From Candidatus Marispirochaeta associata (GTDB lineage Bacteria; Spirochaetota; Spirochaetia; JC444; Marispirochaetaceae), in assembly GCA_001749745.1 (NCBI GenBank), contig JWTM01000060.1, forward strand, positions 1 through 64,000: a DNA stretch of 64,000 bases. Direction: 5' to 3'. A program made the position numbers and the translations under genes. Shown here in pieces: positions 25,775-35,501 of the stretch. Position 1 is the first letter of the stretch. Every line of letters starts with the position of its first letter. The notes below the pieces were generated by a model. That model saw only the letters and a program-made list of their open reading frames with translations. It was not told where the DNA came from and searched no databases.

Positions 25775-26184
25775 AGCAATACGACCCTCGGGAGGATGAA
25801 GTGCACCAGCCCGGAGAGGAGGGTTAGAATACCGATTACATCCCGATACTTGTAGACGTACTTATCCATGAAGGAGGTAGCTTCGGAATCGACGTCGCTC
25901 ACCTTCTTGTAATGCCCGTAGAAAAGGGTTATCCCCGAGACTATCGCAAGCAGAGCGGGAATCAGATCTTGGGCCACGGGAACCGATGGCGAGGCAGGAA
26001 TAATGAGCTTCAGCACGCCGAGGGCCAGCATAATCAGCGAGGCGATAGTCACGAAGGCCTTGTTCTCGGCCAGGAAAGCCTCGAGCCCCTCCAGGGCGGG
26101 AATCTTTTCCTTGAGAAAACCAACCGCCAAGAGTACTCCGCCGGCAATATTCACCAGTACCGCTAAAAGATAGATCTGATACAT
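25771..26184 (-). CDS. small integral membrane protein, unknown
   Basis: 137 residues with four probable membrane helices: about 4-22 (IYLLAVLVNIAGGVLLAVGFL), 43-63 (FVTIASLIMLALGVLKLII), 72-90 (DLIPALLAIVSGITLFYG) and 116-134. Charged loops lie between them. No family recognised. GGAGGAG stands before ATG 26184, and a TATAAT box at 26207-26202 lies 18 bases upstream of it. It is coupled to the Nudix gene by a CTGA overlap. Confidence 0.7.
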   Translation of the reverse strand: MYQIYLLAVLVNIAGGVLLAVGFLKEKIPALEGLEAFLAENKAFVTIASLIMLALGVLKLIIPASPSVPVAQDLIPALLAIVSGITLFYGHYKKVSDVDSEATSFMDKYVYKYRDVIGILTLLSGLVHFILPRVVLL

Positions 26185-26201
26185 TGTCTCCTCCGTTATT
26201 G

Positions 26202-26230
26202 ATTATAAGGTATCGAAGCGGGATTTAAAA
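26202..26230 (-). promoter_or_regulatory. probable promoter of the membrane protein-Nudix pair
   Basis: A perfect TATAAT on the minus strand (26207-26202) lies upstream of GGAGGAG and ATG 26184. The -35 region at the right spacing is AT-rich (TTTTAA-like) but not a good consensus. Start of transcription would be near 26195. Confidence 0.4.
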
Positions 26231-26240
26231 ATCAATACTG

Positions 26241-26756
26241 CTACTCGTCGGGGATCTCCGAGCGCAGAATAAGCTCCTCCCCGGCCGCAGCCAGCCGCGC
26301 CTCTACCAGCTGATCACCCGCCCGAAGCGGGATTCGCGCCCTTAAAACAGTGGATTCTCCGGGCGTGAGGATCCCGTAGAGCCTGCTCCGACGTCCATCG
26401 GGCAGCACCTCGAGGATCACCTCCAACTCTCTTGTCTCTAACTCCTCTTCGCCTTCCTCGGACGACTCGGGCGAGAACTTAAGCGCCACAAGAATGGTGC
26501 GGTCAAACTGTGTAACCGAGAGATCGGCGCGGTAGCCTGCAATAGAGCGCCGTTCCATACGGATGTAGGGAAACAGGAAGAGAAAGACCAGGCAGATAAT
26601 CAGAATATCGACGAAGATCAGGGTCAGATGCCGATTGCGCGCAAAGAAACCGAGGCGCTGACGATTGCGAACATCGTCCTTGAGGCCCTGCTCCCGTTCT
26701 TCGCGCCGGTAGTGAAAAAAGTGATCCCCGGGCTGCCGGCTCTCAGGTCCCTGCAT
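26241..26756 (-). CDS. single-pass membrane protein, unknown
   Basis: 171 residues: a basic cytoplasmic N-terminus (about 1-42), one membrane helix (about 44-65, LTLIFVDILIICLVFLFLFPYI) and a periplasmic beta-rich domain with an acidic stretch SSEEGEEELETRE. The rest looks like a small Ig- or beta-sandwich-type domain but no family is recognised. Start ATG 26756 lies inside the end of the NAD(P)HX repair gene (14-bp overlap), so it is expressed from the same mRNA. Confidence 0.65.
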   Translation of the reverse strand: MQGPESRQPGDHFFHYRREEREQGLKDDVRNRQRLGFFARNRHLTLIFVDILIICLVFLFLFPYIRMERRSIAGYRADLSVTQFDRTILVALKFSPESSEEGEEELETRELEVILEVLPDGRRSRLYGILTPGESTVLRARIPLRAGDQLVEARLAAAGEELILRSEIPDE

Positions 26757-28242
26757 AACGATAGGCCCCTAGGGTATGACTGATATGCGCGAAAAGATCA
26801 TCGGCAATGAAATTACCACGTTCCTTGAGGGCCTGCCGCCCGGCTGCCTGATGCAGATAAACCGCGGCAGCCGCAGCGTCGAAGGGAGAGAGCCGTTTAT
26901 CGCAGAGCAGCCCCGCTACCATGCCGGCCAGAATATCGCCGCTGCCGCCGGTGGCCAGGGCGGGATTCATTCCGTCGACCACCGCTTCGCGACCGTTCTC
27001 GTCGACGATGACGCTCACGTGTCCTTTGAGAATCACCGTAGCCCGGAATCTCCGAGCCGTCTCTCGGGCCGCGGCCCAAGGATCGGACATGACCTCTTCC
27101 TTCGGAATATCGAGCATCCGGCTACACTCTCCCGGATGGGGAGTCAGGATCCACTCTCCCGAGAGAGTCGCCTTTTTCTCGGCGAGGAGGGCAAGACCGT
27201 CGGCATCGATTACTCCCCGGGAGAAGGCCGCTGTGAGACTCGAGAACTCACGCTCCCGCGCCTCAAGCCCCCATCCGGGCCCCAGGAGCAGCACATCCCG
27301 GCTCCCCGCGTCGGCAAGGAGGGCGGCAAGCGCCTCCTCGGTGCAATGGAGCATCACCGCCCGAGGCGCTGAAAACCCCTCGAGGCTCAGATCGGGGTCC
27401 AGAAAGAGGGAGACCAGGCCCGCTCCGCTTCGGGCGGCCGCTTCTGCGGCCAATAGTCCCGCACCTGTGGTTCCCGGACTCCCGGCGCGAACGGCCAGGT
27501 GCCCCCGACGGTTCTTGTAGCTGCTGGCAGGAAAGGGCGCCAAGCTCTGTCTTACCTCCGCTTCATCCATCAGGATCGATCCCTCGACCTCGGTAACCGC
27601 TCCGTCGGGAAACCCGATCTCGACCGGGACTATCCGGCCGCAGAATGGTCTGGCCGCGGGGGAATAGAGGGCCCGTTTGAGGGGCGCTACGCTTAAGGTA
27701 ATATCCGCTCCCAGTACCGGATCGCCCTGGGTAAAGGTATCCCCGATGCCCGAGGGCGCATCCACCGCCACTACGGTGAGCCCTTCTAGGGCGGCGATTC
27801 GCTCCACAACCCGAGCCGTCTCCGGCCGCAGGGGACCGCGGATGCCTGTTCCGGTAATACCGTCTACCAGTATCGATTGGGCCTGCAGATGTCGGGAGAA
27901 CTCCTCGTCGCCGGGCTCCGAGAGGAGAGGAATGCCGATCTTCGCCGCGACCTTAAGCCAGCGGCCGGCCAGACCGCCGGGATCCTGCTTCAAACTGACT
28001 ATCGAGATGTTGCGGTAGCCGCGGTTCCAGGCCTGTCGCGCCATAACCAGCGCATCCCCGGCGTTGTTGCCGCTGCCGGCTACGAAGACGATGGGGGCTT
28101 CCAGGTCGGGGCAAAGCTCATTGACGAGCGCATCCCAGAGACGGATACCTGCATTCTCCATCAGGATATCCGCAGGGATTCCGTACTTCTCCTGGGCAAG
28201 GCGGTCGATCGCCTGCATGCCCTCGTTGTTAACGAGTTTCAC
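26743..28242 (-). CDS. nnr: bifunctional NAD(P)HX epimerase / dehydratase
   Basis: Repairs hydrated NADH and NADPH. The N-terminal half (residues 1-210) is the epimerase (YjeF_N) with VAGSGNNAGDALVMARQ. The C-terminal half is the ADP-dependent dehydratase (ribokinase-like) with ILTPHPGECSRML and GGSGDILAGMVAGLL. 499 residues fits the fused form. Start is GTG 28242, within the end of the upstream lipoprotein gene (14-bp overlap). Probably constitutive housekeeping. Confidence 0.93.
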   Translation of the reverse strand: MKLVNNEGMQAIDRLAQEKYGIPADILMENAGIRLWDALVNELCPDLEAPIVFVAGSGNNAGDALVMARQAWNRGYRNISIVSLKQDPGGLAGRWLKVAAKIGIPLLSEPGDEEFSRHLQAQSILVDGITGTGIRGPLRPETARVVERIAALEGLTVVAVDAPSGIGDTFTQGDPVLGADITLSVAPLKRALYSPAARPFCGRIVPVEIGFPDGAVTEVEGSILMDEAEVRQSLAPFPASSYKNRRGHLAVRAGSPGTTGAGLLAAEAAARSGAGLVSLFLDPDLSLEGFSAPRAVMLHCTEEALAALLADAGSRDVLLLGPGWGLEAREREFSSLTAAFSRGVIDADGLALLAEKKATLSGEWILTPHPGECSRMLDIPKEEVMSDPWAAARETARRFRATVILKGHVSVIVDENGREAVVDGMNPALATGGSGDILAGMVAGLLCDKRLSPFDAAAAAVYLHQAAGRQALKERGNFIADDLFAHISHTLGAYRYAGT

Positions 28243-29479
28243 CCGCTTGATCCTCCAGGAGCTGGTCGGTGCGCCACCAGACCAGATCCGCTTCGAACTC
28301 CCGGCAGAGAAGCGCGGTGAGAATACCGTCTCGGCTCAGATAAAAATCGCGGTAGAATATCTCCCTGTCCCGCAGACTGATCCGCGGTCTATCGAGTACC
28401 GCGCCGGTTTCGTCGACTACCAGGATCTGATACTGATCAGGTCCGAAGGGCCCGAGTAGAAAGAAGAACCCGCCGCCGGCGACGCCGAGGAATTCGTAGA
28501 GCACCTCCTCGTCCTGTCCGGCACCGATCCCGGGAATCTCCTGCTTACGAACGACATGGGGCACCTCGAGATAACCCTCGTAGGCGCCGTTCTTCGGATT
28601 GAGCCAGAAGAAGTAGGAGGCGAAGTAATCAATCCGGCTGCCGGCGCCGCTCAAAGATTCCCGTACCTCCTTGTAGGTATCGATCTTGATATAGAGGAGC
28701 TCCTCTTCATCGTCCGGGACTACCCGCTCCAGAGCCGGAATGAGGTTCTCCTCATCAGGGAGGGGCAGATCATCCATCGGAATGGTTACCTCATACTTGA
28801 GATTTCCTCCCCGGCCGAACCAGAAGACGATCCACGACTCCTCGGCCCGGCAGATGATGATCGGCTCCTCCGCCTGATTGACGTGCATGGCCTCGATATA
28901 GGGAAAGGGGGTTCCGCCGACCCCTTCCTGTCCCAGGTAATCGATATATGCCCCGGAGAGATCGAAGCGCCTCACGACTCGGTTCAGATAGGCTCCCCGC
29001 TCCTCGTCGAACTCGGCCCGGTTCTGGGGGATAGAGTCCTCCACCATCAAGAGCCCCGACGGGGTCACCGCGATCTCTCCCACCTCAAGAAAGGGGAACG
29101 AGAGGGCGACCCGGCTCGAGACCTCACCGTCGGACCGGGCATCGCTCAACAGAACCGGCTGCGGATTATACTCGCTGTTGTAATAGAGGCTTAAGATATC
29201 CCCGTAAGAGGAGAACTCCATCACCTTCTTTCCCCTGCCGTTGGCGATAAAGACGATACCGTCCTGCATTACCACCCTGATCTTGTCGTCAAAGGCGGAG
29301 ATGCCGTCGTAGTAGACATCGAGTTGATCCTCCATCTTGCCGATGGGGATCGAGAAGAGTTTCTGCTGCTCCAGGGTCTGTACCTGGTCGGTACCGCAGG
29401 AGCTCAAGAGGAGCAGGAGTAGGAAAAGGCCGATACCAAAAGGTGCAATCAGGCTGAAGCTGCGTTTAGGCACTCTCAT
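28229..29479 (-). CDS. lipoprotein, possible beta-propeller, unknown function
   Basis: 416 residues with a lipoprotein signal peptide: a hydrophobic stretch PFGIGLFLLLLLL followed by the lipobox LSSC (Cys at about 28). The mature part is rich in beta strands with repeated short patterns (for example GIVFIANGRGKKVMEFSSYGDIL; GRGGNLKYEVTIPMD), suggesting a propeller fold like other spirochaete lipoproteins near secA. The specific function is unknown. It shares an operon with nnr and is divergent from secA. Confidence 0.72.
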   Translation of the reverse strand: MRVPKRSFSLIAPFGIGLFLLLLLLSSCGTDQVQTLEQQKLFSIPIGKMEDQLDVYYDGISAFDDKIRVVMQDGIVFIANGRGKKVMEFSSYGDILSLYYNSEYNPQPVLLSDARSDGEVSSRVALSFPFLEVGEIAVTPSGLLMVEDSIPQNRAEFDEERGAYLNRVVRRFDLSGAYIDYLGQEGVGGTPFPYIEAMHVNQAEEPIIICRAEESWIVFWFGRGGNLKYEVTIPMDDLPLPDEENLIPALERVVPDDEEELLYIKIDTYKEVRESLSGAGSRIDYFASYFFWLNPKNGAYEGYLEVPHVVRKQEIPGIGAGQDEEVLYEFLGVAGGGFFFLLGPFGPDQYQILVVDETGAVLDRPRISLRDREIFYRDFYLSRDGILTALLCREFEADLVWWRTDQLLEDQAGETR

Positions 29480-29534
29480 TATGCTTTAGGATTCTATATC
29501 CGCCCCCGGAAAAGGTCAACAAAACGGCAGCTTG

Positions 29535-29563
29535 CTGACTTTTACGCCGCATTCAGGTATAGT
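29535..29563 (+). promoter_or_regulatory. sigma70-type promoter of secA
   Basis: CTGACT (29535-29540), 17 bases, TATAGT (29558-29563). AGGGAGG at 29575-29581 follows before ATG 29593. Both boxes match 4-5 of 6 consensus bases. Confidence 0.55.
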
Positions 29564-29592
29564 ATGCCTGTTTTAGGGAGGACCAGTCCGAA

Positions 29593-32319
29593 ATGTTTCA
29601 GAAAATCATGACCGCCATATTCGGCTCCCAGCACGAACGGGACCTTAAAGAATTACTACCCCTTCTACACAAGATCAATTCCCTGGAATCCTGGGCCATG
29701 GGCCTCGAGGAGGCCGATTTTCCCGGCCAGACAGAGGGCTTCAAGAAGCGTCTGCAACAGGGGGATGATCTTGACGATCTGCTTCCGGAGGCCTTTGCGC
29801 TGGCCCGGGAGGCCGCCCGACGGGTACTCGGCGAGCGCCACTACGATGTGCAGCTTTTAGGGGGGATCGTCCTGCACCAGGGACGCATAATGGAGATGAA
29901 AACCGGCGAAGGGAAGACCCTCTCCTCGGTTACCGCCGCCTACCTCAACTCCCTTACCGGCCGGGGGGTGCATATCATTACCGTCAACGACTACCTGGCC
30001 GAGCGGGATGCGAACTGGATGCGACCGGTCTATTCCCTTTTGGGCGTCAGTGTAGGCTCGATACTGGCCAACATGGACACCGAGGCCCGCAAGGAGGCCT
30101 ACCGCAAAGATATCACCTACGGTACCAATAATGAGTTCGGCTTCGACTATCTGCGGGACAATATGGCCTGGAACGCCGCCTCCAAGGTTCAACGGGAGCA
30201 CCACTACTGCATCATCGACGAGATCGACTCGATCCTGATCGATGAGGCCCGGACGCCGCTGATTATCTCCGGCCAGGCCGATGACGACACCGGCCGCTTT
30301 ACCGAGGTCAACCGCCTGGTAGGCCAGCTCAAGGAGTGCGACAAGGATCCCGAGACCGGGGAGTACCCCGAGGAACCGGTGGGCGATTACAAGGTCGACG
30401 AGAAGGCCAAGCGTATAACCTTTACCGATCAGGGAATGAACACCATCGAATCCCTGCTCTTGAAGAACAAGGTTATCGCCGGGTCTCTCTTCACCGACGA
30501 GAACTTCGAGTATATCCACTACTTTACCCAGGCCATGAAGGCCCATGTGCTCTTCAAACTCGACCGTGATTATGTCGTCCAGGAGGGTCAGGTACAGATC
30601 GTCGACGAGTTCACCGGCCGAATCCTCCACGGCCGTCGCTACTCGGACGGTCTCCACCAGGCGATCGAGGCCAAGGAACGGATAAAGGTCGCCCGGCGCA
30701 ACAAGACCCTGGCGACGATCACCTTTCAGAACTTCTTCCGGATGTACGACAAGATATCCGGTATGACCGGTACGGCGGATACGGAGGCCAAGGAGTTCGG
30801 TCGAATCTACAGCCTCGACGTGGTAGTTATTCCCACCAACCGGCCCGTTACGCGGAAGGACGAGGATGACGTGATCTACTTCAACGAGGAGTTCAAGTTT
30901 AACGCCATCTGCGACGAGATCGAGCGGGTCAACACAATCGGCCAGCCGATCCTGGTCGGTACCGTATCGATCGAGAAGTCGGAGCGGCTCTCCTCGCTGC
31001 TCACCAAACGGGGCATCCGTCACGAGGTCCTGAACGCCAAAAATCACCATCGGGAGGCGATGATCGTCGCCGAAGCGGGTGCCAAGGGCTCAGTTACCAT
31101 CGCCACCAACATGGCCGGACGGGGTACCGACATCAAACTGGGCGGAAACCCGGAATTCCGGGCCCGCCGCGAAGCGGGTACCGAGGCTAGCCCGGAGGAG
31201 TATCAGCAGGTCTTCGAGAAGATCGTCGCCAAGACCCGCAAGGACTACGAGGAGGTGAAATCCCTCGGCGGACTCTACATCCTCGGTACCGAGCGGCATG
31301 AATCCCGGCGGATCGACAATCAGCTGCGGGGCCGTTCCGGCCGCCAGGGCGATCCCGGCGTGAGCAGATTCTTCCTCTCCTTAGACGACGATCTGATGCG
31401 CCTCTTCGCCAACGAGAACATGAAGAACTTCATGGGCCGCCTCGGGATGGCAGAGGGGGAGCCGATCTATCACCCCTGGATCAACAAGACCATCGAGCGG
31501 GCCCAAACCCGGGTCGAAGACAGAAACTTCGAGATCCGGAAGCATCTGCTGGAGTACGACGACGTCCTCAACGAACAGCGGACCTTCATCTACAAGCAGC
31601 GCGACGAGATCCTGAAGGATTCCGAACTCTATAAACGGGTGCTCACCGTGGCCGAGGATATGCTGGACGATCTGATCGACTCCTTCATGGCCGACCGCAG
31701 CGAAAGCGGAGCGGCGGAACTGATCGAAGGGCTGATGGCCAGGTTCTTCTACAGCTTCGATACGGAGCGGAGCAAACTGGTCGAAACCCCGGCCGAGGAG
31801 ATCAAGGAGCTGATCCTCTCCGATTTCCGGAGCGATATCAGCGAGAAGCAGGAGACCATCGGCGGTGGGAATCTGAACCAGTTTATCCGGATCGAGTACC
31901 TGCGGCTGATCGACGCCAAATGGCAGGAGCACCTGGAGAACCTGGAATCCCTGCGCGAAGCGGTCTACCTCAGGGCCTACGGTCAGAAGAACCCCCTCCT
32001 GGAGTACAAGCTCGAGGGGTTTCAGATCTTCGATAAGCTCATTCAGGATATCCGGGAGACCCTGGCCAAGAAGGTACTCTCCGTGCGGATCGAGCGGGCC
32101 GATTCACCCCGGCGACGGGAACCCTCTTCGGGGATGGTCGAGAGTCACCGTCAGCTGGGTCAGTTCGGCGGCGGAGCCCAGCCCCAAGCGGCGAAGAGCG
32201 CCCGAGGGGCCTCCCCTACCGGGACCGTCACCGTCCAGCGTTCGGTCCCCAAGGTGGGGCGGAACGATCCCTGTCCCTGCGGAAGCGGCAAAAAATATAA
32301 ACACTGTCACGGAAGCTGA
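29593..32319 (+). CDS. secA: preprotein translocase ATPase SecA
   Basis: Motor of general protein export. 908 residues with Walker [30 protein letters not shown] (Walker B region), [11 protein letters not shown] and the RQGDPG arginine-finger segment [13 protein letters not shown]. The C-terminus carries the SEC-C zinc motif [14 protein letters not shown], used for SecB or lipid binding. The linker before it is Ala/Gly-rich. The gene has its own promoter and is read divergently from the lipoprotein operon. Convergent with the 46-codon gene downstream. Confidence 0.98.
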   Translation: MFQKIMTAIFGSQHERDLKELLPLLHKINSLESWAMGLEEADFPGQTEGFKKRLQQGDDLDDLLPEAFALAREAARRVLGERHYDVQLLGGIVLHQGRIMEMKTGEGKTLSSVTAAYLNSLTGRGVHIITVNDYLAERDANWMRPVYSLLGVSVGSILANMDTEARKEAYRKDITYGTNNEFGFDYLRDNMAWNAASKVQREHHYCIIDEIDSILIDEARTPLIISGQADDDTGRFTEVNRLVGQLKECDKDPETGEYPEEPVGDYKVDEKAKRITFTDQGMNTIESLLLKNKVIAGSLFTDENFEYIHYFTQAMKAHVLFKLDRDYVVQEGQVQIVDEFTGRILHGRRYSDGLHQAIEAKERIKVARRNKTLATITFQNFFRMYDKISGMTGTADTEAKEFGRIYSLDVVVIPTNRPVTRKDEDDVIYFNEEFKFNAICDEIERVNTIGQPILVGTVSIEKSERLSSLLTKRGIRHEVLNAKNHHREAMIVAEAGAKGSVTIATNMAGRGTDIKLGGNPEFRARREAGTEASPEEYQQVFEKIVAKTRKDYEEVKSLGGLYILGTERHESRRIDNQLRGRSGRQGDPGVSRFFLSLDDDLMRLFANENMKNFMGRLGMAEGEPIYHPWINKTIERAQTRVEDRNFEIRKHLLEYDDVLNEQRTFIYKQRDEILKDSELYKRVLTVAEDMLDDLIDSFMADRSESGAAELIEGLMARFFYSFDTERSKLVETPAEEIKELILSDFRSDISEKQETIGGGNLNQFIRIEYLRLIDAKWQEHLENLESLREAVYLRAYGQKNPLLEYKLEGFQIFDKLIQDIRETLAKKVLSVRIERADSPRRREPSSGMVESHRQLGQFGGGAQPQAAKSARGASPTGTVTVQRSVPKVGRNDPCPCGSGKKYKHCHGS

Positions 32320-32328
32320 TAGAGGGAG

Positions 32329-32469
32329 TTAGGCGCCGGATTGCAGCGCCTGAGTCTGACTCTCCATTGGGGTAGCGGCGGCCCGCTGGGCCGCCATCTC
32401 GTCGGTATAGGCGCGGATAAAGGTAAAGAGCGCGACCAAGAGCATCATCACCAGCATCAATCTACGCAT
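32329..32469 (-). CDS. 46-residue single-span membrane peptide
   Basis: A frame of 46 codons with ATG 32469, TAA at 32331-32329, and a strong GAGGAGGAAGG ribosome site right before the ATG. Residues 4-20 (LMLVMMLLVALFTFIRA) form a hydrophobic segment after Arg-Arg, and the tail is short, polar and Ala/Gln-rich. It lies 19 bp downstream of the LysM/M23 endopeptidase gene on the same strand, so it is probably its operon partner. No family is known to me. Confidence 0.6.
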   Translation of the reverse strand: MRRLMLVMMLLVALFTFIRAYTDEMAAQRAAATPMESQTQALQSGA

Positions 32470-32488
32470 TCCTTCCTCCTCGTTACTT

Positions 32489-33577
32489 TTAATGCAGAAT
32501 AGTTAAAGGATCAACCGGTCGGTTGTTCTTGTAGATCGCAAAGTGGAGATGCGGCCCGGTACTGCGGCCCGAGCTGCCCATGGTACCCAGGGTCTGGCCC
32601 TGGCCGATCCGTTGCCCCTCGCGCACGCTGACGCTGTCCAGATGGCCGTAGAGGGTCTGATACCCGCGGTCGTGCTTGATTACCACATATTTTCCGTATC
32701 CCGCCGGACGGTTCTCCACATCGACCACCACTCCGCTCATGGCCGCGACGATCTTGGTTCCCGTACTGTTCGCCAAATCGATTCCATAGTGAAAGCGGCG
32801 GATTCCGGTGAAGGGATCCGAGCGGTAGCCGTAGCCGGATGAGAGCCGCCCCCGGGCGGGATAGATAATCAGGGTTCCGGTAGCCTTCTTGTAATCATAC
32901 TCGCTGATCTCGGCTCCCGGCAGGAAGAGGACATCCCCGGGCTGTATCAGGGCGCTCTCCAGGTTGTTCGCATCCAGAATCTCGTTTACCCCGATGGCGT
33001 TCGCGCTTGCGATCTTACTGAGATTATCCCCCGGACGAACCACGTAGCGTACCCCGTCGAAGGAGGGTATCTTGAGGCTGGTACCGGCGGTAATACGCCG
33101 GACGTCCTCGATGCCGTTGTAGCTTATCAGCGTCCCCACATCGACCCCGTAGCTCAAGGCGATCTCGGAAAGGGTGTCGCCCCGCTGCATGGTGTGCACC
33201 TGCTCTTCGATGCCTCCCAGGTAGGAGGCCAGGGGCGGGAGCTCTCCGTTGAGATCATTCTCCTCGCTTATTGCCCGGTCGAGAAAATCGACCAGGGAGA
33301 GATAGAGCTGACCATCCACCGGCAGCTGCAGGGGTTCGTCGTAAAGTCGGGTATAGCTTGGAATCAGGGAGGAGACCATGGCCGCCGCAGCCAGCACTGC
33401 TCCGGCGGCAAGGCTTGCAATCGCTATCCGCCGAGGCTTGAAGGATACATCCTTGAGCCGGGCGCTGAGAATGTGCGGAATTCCACGCAAGGTCAAGGAG
33501 TCCAGGGTAAAAAGGGCCGTCGAACGACGCCGCTTGCGTATATGTTGCTGCTGAATTAGTTCAATCATAACCTTCAT
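32489..33577 (-). CDS. LysM / M23 peptidoglycan endopeptidase
   Basis: Up to 362 residues. An N-terminal cytoplasmic stretch is followed by one membrane segment (about 50-70, ASLAAGAVLAAAAMVSSLI). Then come two LysM domains (about 130-172 and 178-222) that bind glycan strands, and an M23 Zn-peptidase domain with HYGIDLA, YGHLDSV and GPHLHFAIY, so all metal ligands are present. It probably cuts peptide cross-links during growth or flagellar placement. A second ATG at 33568 has AAGG before it and may be the true start. Divergent from the PBP gene. Confidence 0.9.
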   Translation of the reverse strand: MKVMIELIQQQHIRKRRRSTALFTLDSLTLRGIPHILSARLKDVSFKPRRIAIASLAAGAVLAAAAMVSSLIPSYTRLYDEPLQLPVDGQLYLSLVDFLDRAISEENDLNGELPPLASYLGGIEEQVHTMQRGDTLSEIALSYGVDVGTLISYNGIEDVRRITAGTSLKIPSFDGVRYVVRPGDNLSKIASANAIGVNEILDANNLESALIQPGDVLFLPGAEISEYDYKKATGTLIIYPARGRLSSGYGYRSDPFTGIRRFHYGIDLANSTGTKIVAAMSGVVVDVENRPAGYGKYVVIKHDRGYQTLYGHLDSVSVREGQRIGQGQTLGTMGSSGRSTGPHLHFAIYKNNRPVDPLTILH

Positions 33578-33650
33578 TTATCATATCGACATTAAATCCC
33601 CCACATATTACTATATTGATCGGTTTGAGTAAGCAGGTTGAAGTTAATTC

Positions 33651-35501
33651 ATGATCGAGAAGCGTCAGCTCACCAGATTTATCATATTTATGATCCTAAG
33701 CAGCATGCTGGTGCTGCTCATCCTCGCGCGCTATGCCGCGATCATGCTCTTTCCCGAACCTCGGGCGGAACTGCCGCCTGATCGAGGAGCGGTTGAACGG
33801 GGCCCGATCCTGGATCGGAGCGGTCGGGTACTGGCCATTCAGACCCAGCTCGACACGGTTACCGCCTGGATGCCCAGCATTCAGGACCCCGAAGCAACCT
33901 ACGAAACCCTGATCGAGGTGCTCGACCTCGACCGGGAGGAGCTCAAAGAGAAGTTCGATACCAAAAAGGGCTTCTTCTACGTGAAACGGAAGATCTCCCG
34001 CACCGAGAGCAGAGCGATGCAGGCGGCGCTCAACCGGGATGGGCTGAGCGGCATCTCCCTGATTCCCGAGTACGGCCGGGCCTACCCGGAGAAGGAGCTC
34101 GCCTCTCATCTGATCGGCTACGCCGGCACCGACAATGTCGGCTTGCTCGGTATCGAGTACAGCTACGATAAGATTCTCTCCCCCGAGCCCTCCTCCGACG
34201 GTGTTCAATACGGTAATCAGCTCTTCCTCTCTATAGATTTGAACCTCCAGTACCTGCTCGAATCCTTGGCCCGGGAATCATACGAGGAGAATCAGGCCGA
34301 ATCGGTGACCCTCATAGCCGCGAATGCAAAAAACGGGGAGATCCTGGCCTACGTCTCTACCCCCGGTTTCGACCCCAACAGCTTCGCCTCTTCCGAGCCT
34401 CAAGCCCGCTTCAACGTACCCGCGGCGGCGGCCTACGAACCGGGTTCGGTCTTCAAGATCTTCTCCATCGCCTCGTTTCTCGAACTGGGAGGTATCACTC
34501 CGCGCACCGAATTTCTCTGTACCGGCGAGTACGATCATGTGGAACCCCACATAAACTGCCTGGGGGTACACGGCGAGGTAGATGCGGCGGATATCTTGAA
34601 GCTCTCCTGCAACTCGGGCGCCGGATACGCATCCGAGACGGTCTCAAGCGACGAGTTCTACCGTATGATCACCTCCTTCGGCTTCGGCGCCAAGACCGGC
34701 GCCCCCTTTCCGGGGGAGACCTACGGCATCCTCCGGAGTCCGCGGAACTGGTCGGACAGAACCAAGCCGACCATCGCCATGGGGCAGGAGATCTCCGTCT
34801 CGGCCCTACAGATGATTGCCGCCGCCACGGCCTTGACCAACGACGGGATGCTCTTGAGACCCCATCTTGTCTCGAAGATCGTCTCTCCCGACGGGAAGAT
34901 GATCCAGGAAATCGAGCGGGAGCCGCTGCGACAGGTTCTCTCTCCCCAGGTGGCCCGACAGGTGCTTTTAATGATGGAGACCGGGACCCAGGCCGACGGC
35001 ACAGCTCGGCGCGCCGCGGTGGAGGGAATCCGCGTCTCGGCCAAGACCGGTACGGCCCAGGTGAGCGATCCCAACACCGGCACCTATTCCGAGGATATCT
35101 TCGTAGCCAGTTGTCTGGCGATCTTCCCCACCGAGGATCCCCAAGCGATTATCTACGCGGTTATCCACAAACCTCAAGGCGAGGAGTTCTTCGGCGGCCG
35201 GATCGCCGCCCCGCTGGTAGCCAAAGCGGCCGAAGAGACCGCCCGCTACCTCGGTATTCCCCGGCAGACCGAATCGACCATCGACCACGGCGGCCGGGTG
35301 AGCATAAAGACTCCGCCGCCCCTCGTGCTTGACACCACCCTCCCCGATCTTACCGGCCGCTCCAAGCGGGATCTCCTGGCGCTCTATCGGATCCCGGGGG
35401 TTGTGCTGACCATTAAGGGGGAAGGCTGGGTATCCTCCCAGACGCCGGCGCCCGGCACCCCCCTTACGGAAGGAATGCGCATAACCGTGGAGCTTGAATA
35501 G
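33651..35501 (+). CDS. class B penicillin-binding protein (FtsI/PBP2-type) with PASTA-like tail
   Basis: 616 residues: a membrane anchor at about 8-30 (FIIFMILSSMLVLLILARYAAIML), a dimerisation domain, and a transpeptidase with SVFK (Ser266-Lys269), SCN (Ser319) and KTG (Lys465). The last 60 residues (PDLTGRSKRDLLALYRIPG) look like one PASTA repeat. It cross-links septal peptidoglycan, hence an FtsI-type enzyme, though it is not in a dcw cluster here. Its stop (TAG 35499-35501) touches the ATG of the Maf gene, so they share a transcript. Confidence 0.9.
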   Translation: MIEKRQLTRFIIFMILSSMLVLLILARYAAIMLFPEPRAELPPDRGAVERGPILDRSGRVLAIQTQLDTVTAWMPSIQDPEATYETLIEVLDLDREELKEKFDTKKGFFYVKRKISRTESRAMQAALNRDGLSGISLIPEYGRAYPEKELASHLIGYAGTDNVGLLGIEYSYDKILSPEPSSDGVQYGNQLFLSIDLNLQYLLESLARESYEENQAESVTLIAANAKNGEILAYVSTPGFDPNSFASSEPQARFNVPAAAAYEPGSVFKIFSIASFLELGGITPRTEFLCTGEYDHVEPHINCLGVHGEVDAADILKLSCNSGAGYASETVSSDEFYRMITSFGFGAKTGAPFPGETYGILRSPRNWSDRTKPTIAMGQEISVSALQMIAAATALTNDGMLLRPHLVSKIVSPDGKMIQEIEREPLRQVLSPQVARQVLLMMETGTQADGTARRAAVEGIRVSAKTGTAQVSDPNTGTYSEDIFVASCLAIFPTEDPQAIIYAVIHKPQGEEFFGGRIAAPLVAKAAEETARYLGIPRQTESTIDHGGRVSIKTPPPLVLDTTLPDLTGRSKRDLLALYRIPGVVLTIKGEGWVSSQTPAPGTPLTEGMRITVELE

